Source: Ciona savignyi
Lineage: Eukaryota > Chordata > Ascidiacea > Phlebobranchia > Cionidae
DNA length: 64,000 nucleotides
Direction of reading: 5' to 3'
Assembly: GCA_000149265.1 (NCBI GenBank)
Contig: CH002594.1
Location: forward strand, 27,780 to 91,779
A program made the translations under genes and the position numbers. Positions 1 through 10,995 of this stretch are shown piece after piece. Position 1 is the stretch's first letter; every line of letters starts with the position of its first letter. The notes under the pieces are model-generated. The model saw nothing but the letters and a program-made list of their open reading frames with translations. It was not told where the DNA came from and made no database searches.

Positions 1-337
1 TGTTTGTATTTTGCACAGCAGACGTCAAAAGTGACGCTTAACTCCAGAAGCCTCGAAGCATTAAAACGTGAAATGAATAACCGCGTTGTTAAGTATGTTG
101 TGAGGATTGATGACTGCAGATCAAACTAGTAAACAAATCCTGCATGTTGTATGGTGGCGAAGATAACTTATGTGGCGTTTTAAGTAGATTTCGATATTTA
201 TTTTGTAGATTTCGACATAGTGCTAGTGGTTTGTGATATATAAAATGAACTATTTTGACCATTGGGTGCAGTGGATGAACAGAGCTATATGCAGCACAGG
301 TGGGATTTAATAGTTTAGAAGAAATCACAAATACGTA
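1..337. other. Upstream intergenic sequence
   Basis: No convincing gene is seen. It presumably holds the 5' UTR and promoter of the TMEM272-like gene, but no TATA box is obvious close to position 300. Confidence 0.3.
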
Positions 338-2212
338 ATGAATCGATTTTATACAGTTGTCGTTCTGCCGCTGGTAACCGCTTGGCTTGTTATCCCCGTG
401 ACTATGATTGTGTTGGGTAAGTGCCTACATGTGACCGCATTTTAGTGATCTATCACTTTAAAATAAGTTTGTTTCATTAAATATTTAAATAACCTCGTTA
501 ATAATTCATGAGGTATTGAAACGTTGTTCCAGGTTTTAAAAATCTCACTACTTGCCCTATTCAACCGAATATACCAGTATGGCTGGTGGTGGGTGGGTTC
601 ATGGTCCTCGCAACCACGACTTGCGCATGCAATTGTTGCAGAGGGAGTTCCAAGTACGAAGAGGTTAGGTCCAACTCACAAAGCATCTGTTCTATCGTCG
701 TATCTGCTCTACATATCATCTGGTTTGTGATTGGTGAGTTTGAATAAATAAAATAATTTCTCGCACAACCATTGGTCGAAAAAACAATACGTTTAAGCGC
801 CTTAACGTTACAACTACACAACTCGCCAACTTAATAACAACAACTCATAATTACGCCTCGGGCAAATAATAATCGCATTTATTGTCCGATTAGCATGGTG
901 AGTTAGTGCGTCGCCTTCAGCTCAAAGGTTGCAGATTCGAAACTGGTTGCTGGCCGGTCGGATATGTCCTTGAACAAGGCAATTAGCAGGCATTGCCTAA
1001 AATCAATTGAATGATGGGATTTACCTAATTAAAGGTATGAATCAATCATAAACAACACACTGCAATAGATGTGATCTGACGATTGCCCGTGTGTTAACCC
1101 CCTTGCGATTTTTCATTCACATGAACAAACATGATTGTCCTATTTTTTAAGCAGCGGAATCATGTCAAGGGAACATACACATTTTCACATCGAAATGATT
1201 TTAAGTTAAACTAGTTAACATTTCCGTTTCTTTATGACGTGAACCGGATGAATTTGAGGCTCATCTTTTTATTTTAACTTTATAAAGCCCTGTAAAAAAT
1301 ATTCGCTTGGAAAAACAGGTATTGCAAATTTGGGTTTACAAATAGCAAAATATTTTAATAATAATCTTTCACAACAATATAAAAATGATGGTGGAAGTAG
1401 TTAGAGGGGCATGTATAACACTCACAGGGCATTGAACCGGCGTATTGAAACTGTAGTAAAGACGCAGCTGGAAAGACTTAAACTGAAACGAAACATGACT
1501 GTATACAAACCGCAGTTTGAACGCATTTTAAGTGCACAGTCGACACGGATATAAGGATGAACGATCCTGTGACCTAATGGTTACGCGGCTGATATACGAA
1601 CCAATTATGTAAATATCTTAGGGACGCCATTACAATAGGTTAGAAACTTAGCATGATAAAAGTGTTGTTTATTTATGTTTAATCTGGTTGCTTTTTCGGC
1701 ATTGTCCTTGAATAAGACCTACTGAGCGTACATCGACTAAATTCATTGAGGTTATGAGTTGTACTAGAACCGAAGAAACGTCTTATTAATATACAACGTA
1801 CTGCATTGACTGTGGTAATTGTGGTATAACCAAACGGTGGGCACGAGATAATCTGAAGAAAACATATGCAATAAAGCCTCTTTTATTTCTTCACCCACAA
1901 AAATAAAAAATAATATTATCCATCCTGTCCTTCTACCTAATTTATCAAAACGTTTCAGGCAACGTTTGGGTTCTTCAAATCTACCCCCCAGTTACCCGAT
2001 TACCGGTTGCAACGACCGTCCCCGGAAACTCCACTCCAGTCCCCACCTTCGTGACGCAACCGGAAGAGAAAGTTGATTGCAATCACGCTACTTATTATCT
2101 CGCATTTTCTCTCATAATTGGAACATACGGTCTGCTCATTATTCTGGTCAACATTGCGTGCATAACTTGCCTGATTTTTCGTGTTCGTGAAATCTATACT
2201 GTGAGTGAATGA
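338..2212 (+). CDS. TMEM272-like small membrane protein, 3 exons
   Basis: Coding exons are 338-416, 533-733 and 1959-2212. All junctions are GT-AG with matching phase 1, giving 177 residues. The start ATG opens a hydrophobic segment (residues about 8-26). Exon 2 holds the motif TTCPIQPNIPVWLVVGG, which matches the CP..P.IP..L...G signature I recall for TMEM272-like proteins, followed by a second hydrophobic segment, a CACNCC cysteine cluster and a third segment. Exon 3 has a Thr/Pro-rich loop with an NST glycosylation site and a final hydrophobic helix. Function in this family is poorly known; a plasma-membrane multi-pass protein is expected. An AATAAA signal lies about 90 bases after the stop. 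The family call rests on motif memory, not a search. Confidence 0.8.
890..1150 (+). repeat. tRNA-derived SINE (Ciona type) in intron 2
   Basis: A tRNA-like head (GTGCGTCGCC...GATTCGAAAC B-box-like) is followed by the body shared by all copies in this window: GTCCTTG.ACAAGGC, CACACTGCAATAG, GATTGCCCGTGTGTTAAC. The copy is diverged and has lost some middle sequence. It lies in intron 2 of the TMEM272-like gene. Confidence 0.75.
1690..1930 (+). repeat. Diverged SINE 3' part
   Basis: It carries the SINE body landmarks ATTGTCCTTGAATAAG, GAAACGTCTTATTAATATACAAC and GGTGGGCACGAGATAATCTG. The tRNA-like head is missing or too diverged to see. It ends just before the acceptor of exon 3. Confidence 0.5.
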
Positions 2213-2297
2213 GCTACAAGAGTAAACACAGCGGTGTTGTTGTGTTTATTTAAACAATTCAATTGTTCGATATAAACGTTTGTTTGTGTATTGCTGT

Positions 2298-2303
2298 AAT
2301 AAA
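2298..2303 (+). terminator. Polyadenylation signal AATAAA
   Basis: A canonical AATAAA hexamer lies 86 bases after the stop codon of the TMEM272-like gene, at the usual distance for a short 3' UTR. Confidence 0.6.
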
Positions 2304-2314
2304 GAATGACCAGT

Positions 2315-2590
2315 AGGCCTACATGGTGTATTGGACCTTCAGTCGAAAGGTTGCGGGTTTAAAACTAGCCACTAGCTAGTCGCTCGTTTTCGTGTTGGGC
2401 TTTCGTGGACGTTGCTTGAATCCACTGTCTTTAATGCGTTTTACAAAAATTGAAAACACCTTAAAATTATAACATACACTGCATTTATTCCATTTACCCG
2501 ACGTGGGGGAAGATAATCTGATGATTGCCTACATGGTATCTCTTTATTGCGTTTTTCCATTCACAGAGATTTAAAAAATAATCCTAACCT
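2315..2590 (+). repeat. Diverged tRNA-derived SINE
   Basis: Recognisable by CCTTCAGTCGAAAGGTTGCGGG, TAGCTAGTCG and CTGATGATTGCC in the same order as the better copies at 58.4 and 30.1 kb. It lies immediately downstream of the TMEM272-like polyadenylation signal. Confidence 0.6.
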
Positions 2591-3891
2591 ATCTGGTCGT
2601 ATTATGCTTACCACCGACCGCGATCTAACGTTAGATACTCCTGCTCTTCATGTTATCGCGTGCAAGTAAACCTTGTCGTCAATATCAATTTAGTCTCATT
2701 AAAGAAATGATCGTTCTAATTTATAGTGGTGGCAACGGACAACTAATAAAGATGAAAACTCTTGTTGTTTTGGCTAGCATATGTACACATTATATATATA
2801 AAAAGTGAAATTTAGCCTCGTTATATAATCTCAAAGCTTAACACCACCCAAACGTAAATGGTCATATGCGTAATTTGTGGGTTCGCTGAATGTTAAGTAC
2901 CCGTAGAGACAATCAGGAAATAAATGTCGTCCAAGCTTCAACTGAAATGCTCACTGATACTCTTGCTTCGCTGCAAGTTTTTTTCCTACCGGGCACACTT
3001 TCTACCCTTGGTGGGCTTGTCACTTAAACCGTAGTTTTACATATAGAGCGGTATATGAATAGGTCGCGCAAACCATTTGACCACACGACCGTCCGGCTTT
3101 TGCTGTAAGTTCATCCTGTTTGCTTAATTGAAGCTCCTGCTCTTATTAGCTAAAAATAACTGGTAAACCATTAATACGGTAATTTACCAAAAAATGTACT
3201 ATCGTTTATTTAACATGCTGGCTGCAATAGCTATGCTAACCCAACTGTGGGAAAAATGTAAGCTTCCAAATTTCCTTAATCTTATAAACGCCTTTGTATT
3301 TCTATCTTAAAATAAACATGGACGTCATATCCCATATCACAACCCATTTTCAGTGGTTATATATTCGATTAAAATATCAGTGAAGTGCATTCAATAGGCG
3401 ATAAGCTTAAACAAGATATTAGAAAAACAATAATTATAGGGTAACACACAAAATACACCAATCACATGAATATAAGGAAGATTAAAATGGGAACATAACT
3501 AACACATTGAGTTGACTACTGGTACTAATAAAATATAGACTAATATAGAAAGAAACTATCAAATACATTCTATACGTGTCATGATATACAAAGCACCATT
3601 TTGTAAAAAAATACTGAATTATTCATTTTTAAAGCGTTTAGTAAACTATAAATAAAAAATTTTCAGGTAAAAATTGAGCGAATCAACATCACAAGCAGCG
3701 TTTGGTAGTTTTGAAACTTACGAATATTCATTTCAAAATTGCTTGTGTAATGTGTAGTAGACCCATGAGTGCATTGCGTATGCTGATTGTCGATAAAAGT
3801 AAATATCCAAGATGCTAGCTCTCAGGGGTTAGTAGCACAAGCAATATTATCTGTAGCGTAGGTACCACAATCAATGAACATAATATCACGC

Positions 3892-5598
3892 TTATACAAG
3901 TCCAATTCGCTCTTCCTGTAGACTGAAACCTGAAATTGACAGATACTGGATAAGATATTTATGTTTATCTCTGTAAATGGCAAAACGCATGGGGTTCCTG
4001 TAAGATTACTAGATTTCAGATCTACCAGTTCTGAAAAAAAAATCTTTGACTAAAGGGCGACGTACTAACCCAGGTAATCCAGGAAGTTGGACTATAGATT
4101 TTCCAAGATATCAATCACAAATATTATCCAAGATAAACTGCCAAAAAATGTTTTTATGCTTTTCTTCCAGGAATTTATATTGAGTGTTTTTAATTAAAAT
4201 AAGGAAAAATTGCAGCAAAAGCAAAGCATCTCTCAATAACCAATCACATAACAAAATCAGACCGCTAAGTTGGTTCTTTTGGTGTAAAATAAATTGTAAA
4301 ATAAAGTTTAAAAAAGTGCAATGATAAACTAAGCACTTGCTATCATGGCACAAAATTATAATTCACTTACCACTTAAAAAATGTCACTTACCATAAGGGA
4401 AATACTGCACTTCCAATTGCAGGACGTCAAAGTTTTGTAAATGTGACACCGCCTGTAATATTTTGTCTGTGTTATCATTTAATTATAATAATAAGACATT
4501 TGCAAAGAAGGCATACAAAGCACACATATTGTAAATTAAAAATTTGATCCACTATACAGAGTTTTCAAGCAAAAAACACTTTTGTTTGATCAAATAGCTT
4601 GGTGGGTTAGTATGCCGTCTTTCAGCCGAAAGATTGCAGGTTCGAAACTGGCCGTTAGCACGATTGTGTCGTTGGGCAAGGCACTTAGCAGACATATTCT
4701 ACCCTTGCCCAATCCACAACACAAGTGTAAAATAAAACAATCCAATACAATACACATTCACCTCCTCATGTGGTATGTCTACAAAACTGACATTGTTGAC
4801 TTTTAATATTTTGTCCCCGGATTTCAAGCCAAGTTTGTCTGCGTCTGAATCTTTTAAAACCTTTGAAAAACATACAAATACATTTAATACAAAATATTTA
4901 TATGTAAATGTACGTCACATTGCATTAATGATAGTGAATGCAACTTTAAATTAAGCACACTGCATAGGTACAGTACTATGATATTACATATGCAAATTAC
5001 ATAAGGTGCATCAGTCTTGTACTGGGATAGTCATGTTTATTCCCAGGAACAAGACTTTGATTTCAATGGAAAAAATTGAAGAGAAAACAGGGAAACTGCT
5101 GAAATGAAGCATACGGCTTTGGATTCAGGCCTGGTGTAAGGGCTAGGAGAAGTTCTGGGGTTGAGATTAGTGTTTGGGCGGGGTAAGATTAAGTTTTCAT
5201 AGTTTTAGTGAGCAGTTTCCCTGCGGCAATAATAAAAGTAGGGAAAAGGGGAAGCAGTTTCTTTTAGTTTTCCACAGTTCTCTCTTTTCCTTCTTTTAGT
5301 GATCAATGCATATTAAAAAATTGGTAGTATTTTACACAAGAAAAAACCTTATCAACCACATTACCTTAGAAATGTAGACACCGTATTCATCTAAAGTTCC
5401 TCCTCTGATATTAAATCCAAGAGGTCGATTCCCACTTCGTTTTAATGTTACGTTCCTTGGCAGGAAAGTTATTAGATTGCTGTTATACAGTGGGTTGTCC
5501 ATTCGTTTATGTTGGGGCAGCCATGGTGGCGGGTGCTCGTAAGGGGGGAGGTTGGGGTTTTCCTTCATTCTGTTTTTCTTTTGTTTGCTTTTAGACAT
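3892..5598 (-). CDS. PDZD11: PDZD11-like PDZ scaffold protein, copy A, 4 exons
   Basis: Coding exons on the minus strand are 5365-5598, 4762-4860, 4392-4452 and 3892-3929, with GT-AG junctions and consistent phases; they give 143 residues against about 140 in the human protein. The N-terminus has the family's proline-rich LPPYEHPPPWLPQHKR segment, then FLPRNVTLKR and the PDZ carboxylate-binding loop LGFNIRGG. The PDZ fold continues through GVYISKV, DADKLGLKSGDKIL and VNNVSFVDIPHEE, and the C-terminus reads QYFPYGFSLQEER. In vertebrates PDZD11 is a single-PDZ adaptor binding PLEKHA7 and the tails of membrane transporters. Short exon 4 was chosen because its reading matches the family's FPY...QKER ending and is conserved in both copies. 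Confidence 0.9.
4590..4730 (+). repeat. Truncated SINE inside PDZD11 copy A intron
   Basis: A SINE head (TTCAGCCGAAAGATTGCAGG, TTCGAAACTGG) and the start of the body are present. The rest is deleted compared with the fuller counterpart at 11551-11815. Its presence at the same site in both duplicons shows that insertion came before the duplication. Confidence 0.75.
5080..5305. repeat. CACTA-ended MITE relic with telomere-like GGGTTNGGG core
   Basis: A degenerate inverted pair (GGAAAC.GCTGAA and GTGAGCAGTTTCC, ending CTTCTTTTAGTG) surrounds a G-rich core such as GTTCTGGGGTTGAGATTAGTG. The same family occurs at about 12190-12435, 29300-29511 and 43130-43330. Confidence 0.5.
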
Positions 5599-5775
5599 TC
5601 CGGAAGGGTTCTTTATTATTTGTTCGCAACCTACAGCCTCAAACTATAAAGTTAAAGTTAATTACGGTAAATTTACACTATATTGCTAAACCCTAAGCAG
5701 AACCAAGCCCTGCTAAGCACCAGATCAAAACAATTAAATAAATCAATAAACACCGTTATTGTAAAGGTTTAAGTG

Positions 5776-6578
5776 GGTAAGCACTTAATGTACATCAAAC
5801 TGAGGCTACAGCTGATCGACATTTGTGACGTCATACAGTAGCTTATGGGAACTCCTGATGTATTATGGGTAATTTTTTTCCTAGGAGAGAGTTGTTCATG
5901 CGAAACGACAAGTAACTTGTGGAAACACATGGTGTATTGTGGATTATATCTACCGGTAGCCTATATATCTAGCGCGCTTCTGTATGAAGATTTTAAAACA
6001 TTTCGAAATGTGATGGGTGCTAAACCAAATGCTGGGTATTCAGTGGTGTGCTTAGTCTATGCACTGCACACACTATTTATTCTATGAAACTGCACACACT
6101 ATTTGCGTGAAAACTAACTTTAAGCCTGAACCCCAACCCTAACGCTAATCTTTACCTGAACACCAAATCCTAACCCAATCAGTCAACTATGGGGTTATTG
6201 TGCATTGGTATTGATATAATACCGGTATTAAATTTGCGGTAGCGTACCTCTAAATAAAATCTTTGAAGCCCAAAGGGAATTTGCCGCGCTTGGATATGCA
6301 TGGATCGCTTACTATACTTCGTAATTACAAAAGCTATAATATTAATGTTAGGGTTGGGGTTAAAGTTAGTTTTGGGGTTGAGATTAGTGTTAGGGACAGG
6401 GTGAGAATTACTTTCCATAGCAATGTAAGTGAATCAAGCGCTCCAAGCGATCCCGTAGTATTTAGAGGCACCCTTTAATTTGTGAATTTTCTGGATATTG
6501 ATCAAGGAGATGCGGTTTTAAAATCATCTTTGCCGATATACAGTTTGAAAAGAAGAGAATCGGTCTAAAAAAAGAAAA
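5776..6578. mobile_element. TIR element, left copy, cut by assembly gap
   Basis: It starts with GGTAAGCACT after the flank GTTTAAGTG (5767-5775), exactly as the complete copy at 12911-13802. Its right inverted repeat and flank fall into the N gap. It contains an 80-residue open frame at 5845-6087 that is identical in both copies but looks non-genic. Confidence 0.75.
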
Positions 6579-6678
6579 NNNNNNNNNNNNNNNNNNNNNN
6601 NNNNNNNNNNNNNNNNNNNNNNNNNNNNNNNNNNNNNNNNNNNNNNNNNNNNNNNNNNNNNNNNNNNNNNNNNNNNNN
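6579..6678. other. Assembly gap (100 N)
   Basis: Exactly 100 N, the usual placeholder for unknown length. The sequence missing here must include the right end of the left TIR element, and it should hold any start of the right duplicon and the left flank of the LTR-like element. Confidence 1.
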
Positions 6679-7660
6679 TGCTCACTCATTAGTGAGTAAC
6701 CAGGCGTACACGCCTTGGTTTATTAGCTGGCAAAGTATGGAAATATGGCTCATGTGATGCAAATTGTGGCGTTGCTACCTTGAATATGAGATGTCACTTT
6801 CACTACATATTAGATAACATTTATCACGCATTAACATACATGACACCAGATTTTAATGCACGATTGCACAATTCTAGCTTTGTACTTAATTCTCCCAAAC
6901 CAGGTTATTCTGGTTTTTGCAGGATACACGTGTGAAATGATCGAAACTTCGTGAGATCGTTCACCACATGACTTCGATTGTTATTTCGACTGAACATCCG
7001 AAATGCTCAACGAGGCCGTGATTTTATTTTCTCACACTTAACAAAATGTGGAAAAAATGAGATGTTGTAGCATTTCGTATAGTATATATTTGTTTTAATT
7101 TATGTCTAAAACATTTTGTGTTTTAACGTCGTTTTTTTGCGTTTCAAGTTTTCCGACTCTCACATATTATTACCCGTTACGTAATTATCACCTTGTACGG
7201 GCCTTTGTACTTTTGCGTTTTAAATCGTTAACATAGTTTTTCAACCTAATTCCCCACAGTTAGTCAAACGTGCAGATGTGAAACGTCTGGCACGTAAACT
7301 TTTCGCACCTTGTAAATTCCCTATATATTCTGGAAATTTATATAACCTAAAATATAACCTACAATAACGTACTTGAGATAACTTGCGTTATGCTGTATAA
7401 CGTACTAAGTAACTCGCTTCGAGAATAAACCGTATATTGAATGAGACGCAGAATACAACTAAAGTGAATCAAGAGTTATGAACTTCGAGTTTAAGATTAA
7501 GACAGTACAAATCGTGGTCACTATAATTATTAGTGTGCGATCTGTGGAGAATAGACTTTCCGCTGCGCAGCTCGCGAGAGACCGTTAGGCAGCCAGCCTA
7601 CCGAACTAAGCTCAGCTAACGCCCGGTCAGTTAAGCTACAAAAGAAAGCGCGAGCCCACA
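6679..7660. repeat. Left LTR-like direct repeat
   Basis: It begins TGCTCACTCATTAGTGAG and ends CGCGAGCCCACA. The first base follows the N gap directly, so the true left end could lie inside the gap. Confidence 0.7.
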
Positions 7661-8896
7661 TTGTTGAGCCCGACGTGATAATGGACACGCACCTTCCCGA
7701 AACGAACAATTTCCGACGTCAACTTCAACTAGAAGTTTCAAGTACATTGGCAACGACGAGTGGCCCAACGCAATTTATCTAAGAAGCAATTTCAAAACCA
7801 AGCAATTTCAAGCATCAAGTAAGAAACGCCCCTTTTCGCTGGACGAAGTTGGTGACTATATAACAAGACAACGCACCCTATTCAAATCAAGTTGATAAGC
7901 ATCGTCTCCGCCGACGAAAGAAGAGAATACGCAAGACGACGTTCCCTTTACGAAATATGAAAGGGTTGTATTATTATTTTTGTAGCTTCTAGAATATTTT
8001 TTTGTTTTATTATTATTTTTTATACTATAAATATGTAATTATTAGTCTGCAACGATTGCAAATACTAGTGTTCCTGGTTTGGTTGAATGGTACTAGGCTA
8101 TTGCAAGAATGCATAATATCGGTGTTTTACTCTACAGACTTCTTACAAACACGAAGAGCAAACGCGCCTTCAACAACTGCTACATATGCACTCCATCTTA
8201 AACAAGGTCAGTAACGCTTTTACGATTATGCTATCATGAGTTTGAGTCAATGATGCCATGCTGCGCCAACCCATCCGGTATATTAGGCGCATTTACACGT
8301 CGAACGACGTTTGTTTTGTTCGTTCGCGCCAGATTTTCAATGTTTCCGCCGACAAGGCGTTAGTTTTCTTTTAATCGCCTCACGCAAATTATGCGTCTCT
8401 TTCACGCGATTATATACTCGTTTTAGCAGCGGCTCGAGTTCTGTTTCTTATCCTGCGAAGTCAGATAGCCCCTGCCCCGCGGATTTGCGCTCTTGCTGTG
8501 TAAATAAGTGAGCGTACCCGCTTCACAACGCTACAGTTTATTAAACGATACCAGCGTACTTCCGTATAGCTATGGTAATCGCGCCGCATGTAAATGCGAT
8601 ATCTAATTGTCTAATCGCCTCTCAGTCAATGTGTCGGATGTTTCGAACCGAATATATTTCGTGTGTAAAACAGGCTTTTACAAACACCGCACAGTAATGA
8701 CGAGACACGGCTTATGTCCTGCTTACTAAAAGTTTTCTTTTGTTTGTTGATGGAAATACATCCGCGCAAGAATTATTTCCCTTATTCGTTACGAGTCGTA
8801 AAACCTACATATGACAGGTCGCTCGATTTTTGTTTTTGCGTTTTTATTAATTGCGCTTTCGTCGCTTATAGCGAGATCATCGCTGCATTTATTTCA
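7661..8896. other. Internal region of the LTR-like element, no gene seen
   Basis: It starts with a primer-site-like stretch, then a purine-rich leader (CCGACGAAAGAAGAGAATACGC). Only short frames (66-70 residues) occur, and none resembles gag, protease, reverse transcriptase or integrase. Confidence 0.5.
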
Positions 8897-9877
8897 TGCT
8901 CACTCATTAGTGAGTAACCAGGCGTACACGCCTTGGTTTATTAGCTGGCAAAGTATGGAAATATGGCTCATGTGATGCAAATTGTGGCGTTGCTACCTTG
9001 AATATGAGATGTCACTTTCACTACATATTAGATAACATTTATCACGCATTAACATACATGACACCAGATTTTAATGCACGATTGCACAATTCTAGCTTTG
9101 TACTTAATTCTCCCAAACCAGGTTATTCTGGTTTTTGCAGGATACACGTGTGAAATGATCGAAACTTCGTGAGATCGTTCACCACATGACTTCGATTGTT
9201 ATTTCGACTGAACATCCGAAATGCTCAACGAGGCCGTGATTTTATTTTCTCACACTTAACAAAATGTGGAAAAAATGAGATGTTGTAGCATTTCGTATAG
9301 TATATATTTGTTTTAATTTATGTCTAAAATATTTTGTGTTTTAACGTCGTTTTTTGCGTTTCAAGTTTACCGACTCTCACGTTTTATTACTTAGTACGTA
9401 ATTATCACCTTGTACGGGCCTTTTGTATTTTTGCCGTTTAAATCATTAACATAGTTTTTTCACCCAATTCCCACAGTTAGTCAAACGTGCAGATGTGAAA
9501 CGTCTCGCACGTAAACTTTTCGCACCTTGTAAATTCCCTATATATTCTGGAAATTTAAAATAACCTAATAATAACCTACAATAACGTACTTGAGATAACT
9601 TGCGTTATGCTGTATAACGTACTAAGTAACTCGCTTCGAGAATAAACCTTATATTGAATGAGACGCAGAATACAACTAAAGTGAATCAAGAGTTATGAAC
9701 TTCGAGTTTAAGATTAAGACAGTACAAATCGTGGTCACTATAATTATTAGTGTGCGATCTGTGGAGAATAGACTTTCCGCTGCGCAGCTCGCGAGAGACC
9801 GTTAGGCAGCCAGCCTACCGAACTAAGCTCAGCTAACGCCCGGTCAGTTAAGCTACAAAAGAAAGCGCGAGCCCACA
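8897..9877. repeat. Right LTR-like direct repeat
   Basis: Matches 6679-7660 from TGCTCACTC to GAGCCCACA. Differences are few and concentrated around 9360-9480 and 9550-9570, so the two repeats were recently identical. Confidence 0.75.
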
Positions 9878-10995
9878 CATATGTACAACATCGTAAATAT
9901 ACAAGTAAAATATACGAATGCCTCTTAATATATTCTCGAAGCATAACACCACCCAAACGTAAATGGTCCTATACGTAATTTATGGGTTCGCTAAATGTTA
10001 AGTACCCGTAGAGACAATCAGGAATAAAATGCCGTCGTCCAAGCTTTAATTGAAAGGCTTCCTGCCACTCTGCTTTGCTGCAAGTTTTTTCCTACCGGTC
10101 ACTTTCTACCTTTGATGGGCTTGTCACTATAAAACCGTAGTTTTACATATAGAGCGGTATATGAATAGGTCGGGCAAACCATTTGACCACACGACCGTCC
10201 GACTTCCGCTGTAAGTTAATCCTGTTTGCTTAATTGAAGCTCCTGCTCTTATTAGCTAAAAAAACTGGTAAACCATTAATACGGTAATTTACCAAAAAAA
10301 TGTGCTATCGTTTATTTAACATGCTGGCTGCAATAGCTATGGTAACTCAACTGTGGGAAAAATGTAATCTTCCAAATTTCCTTAATCTTATAAACGCCTT
10401 TGTATTTCTATCTTAAAATAAACATGGACGTCATATCCCATATCACAACCCATTTTCAGTGGTTATATATTCGATTAAAATATCAGTAAAGTGCATTCAA
10501 TAGGCGATAAGCTTAAACAAGATATTAGAAAAACAATTATAGGGTAACACACAAAATACACCAATCACATGAATATAAGGAAGATTAAAATGGGAACATA
10601 ACTAACACATTGAGTTGACTACTGGTACTAATAAAATATAGACTTATATTGAAAGAAACTATCAAATACATTCTATACGTGTCATGATATACAAAGCACC
10701 ATTTTGTAAAAAAAATACTGAATTATTCATTTTTAAAGCGTTTAGTAAACTATAAATAAAAAATTTTCAGATAAAAATGGGGCAAATCAATATCATAAGC
10801 AGCGTTTGGTAGTTTTGAAACTTACAAATATTCAATTCAAAATTGCTTGTGTAATGTGTAGTAGACCCATGAGTGCATTGCGTATGCTGATTGTCGATAA
10901 AAGTAAATATCCAAGATGCTAGCTCTCAGAGGTTAGTAGCACAAGCAATATTATCTGTAGCGTAGGTACCACAATCAATGAACATATTATCACGC

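Larger units (their letters stand above)
2778..6578. repeat. Left copy of a ~3.8-kb tandem segmental duplication
   Basis: From CATATGTACA at 2778 onward the sequence aligns, with scattered differences and small indels, to 9878-13690. The alignment includes all four PDZD11 exons, introns, a shared SINE and the start of the TIR element. It ends at an assembly gap, so the true right end is unknown. Exons are nearly identical between copies, while parts of the last intron and the SINE are clearly diverged. Confidence 0.9.
6679..9877. mobile_element. LTR-retrotransposon-like element without coding region
   Basis: Two direct repeats of about 980 bases (6679-7660 and 8897-9877) start with TG and end with CA and are highly similar, with a few substitutions and small indels. 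The 1.24 kb between them has no gag or pol frame. Right after the first repeat comes TTGTTGAGCCCGACGTGAT, in the place of a primer-binding site. No clear polypurine tract precedes the second repeat, which weakens the call. The sequence after the second repeat (CATATGTACA) is the target site seen intact in the left duplicon at 2778. A non-autonomous LTR element is the best reading; other direct-repeat elements remain possible. Confidence 0.6.

Noticed and set aside
561..821. 86-residue minus-strand frame
   Set aside because: Antisense of exon 2 of the TMEM272-like gene.
6320..6410. TTAGGG-like stretches as interstitial telomere sequence
   Set aside because: The GGGTTNGGG motifs are irregular, sit inside TIR elements and recur at several loci in the same MITE context.
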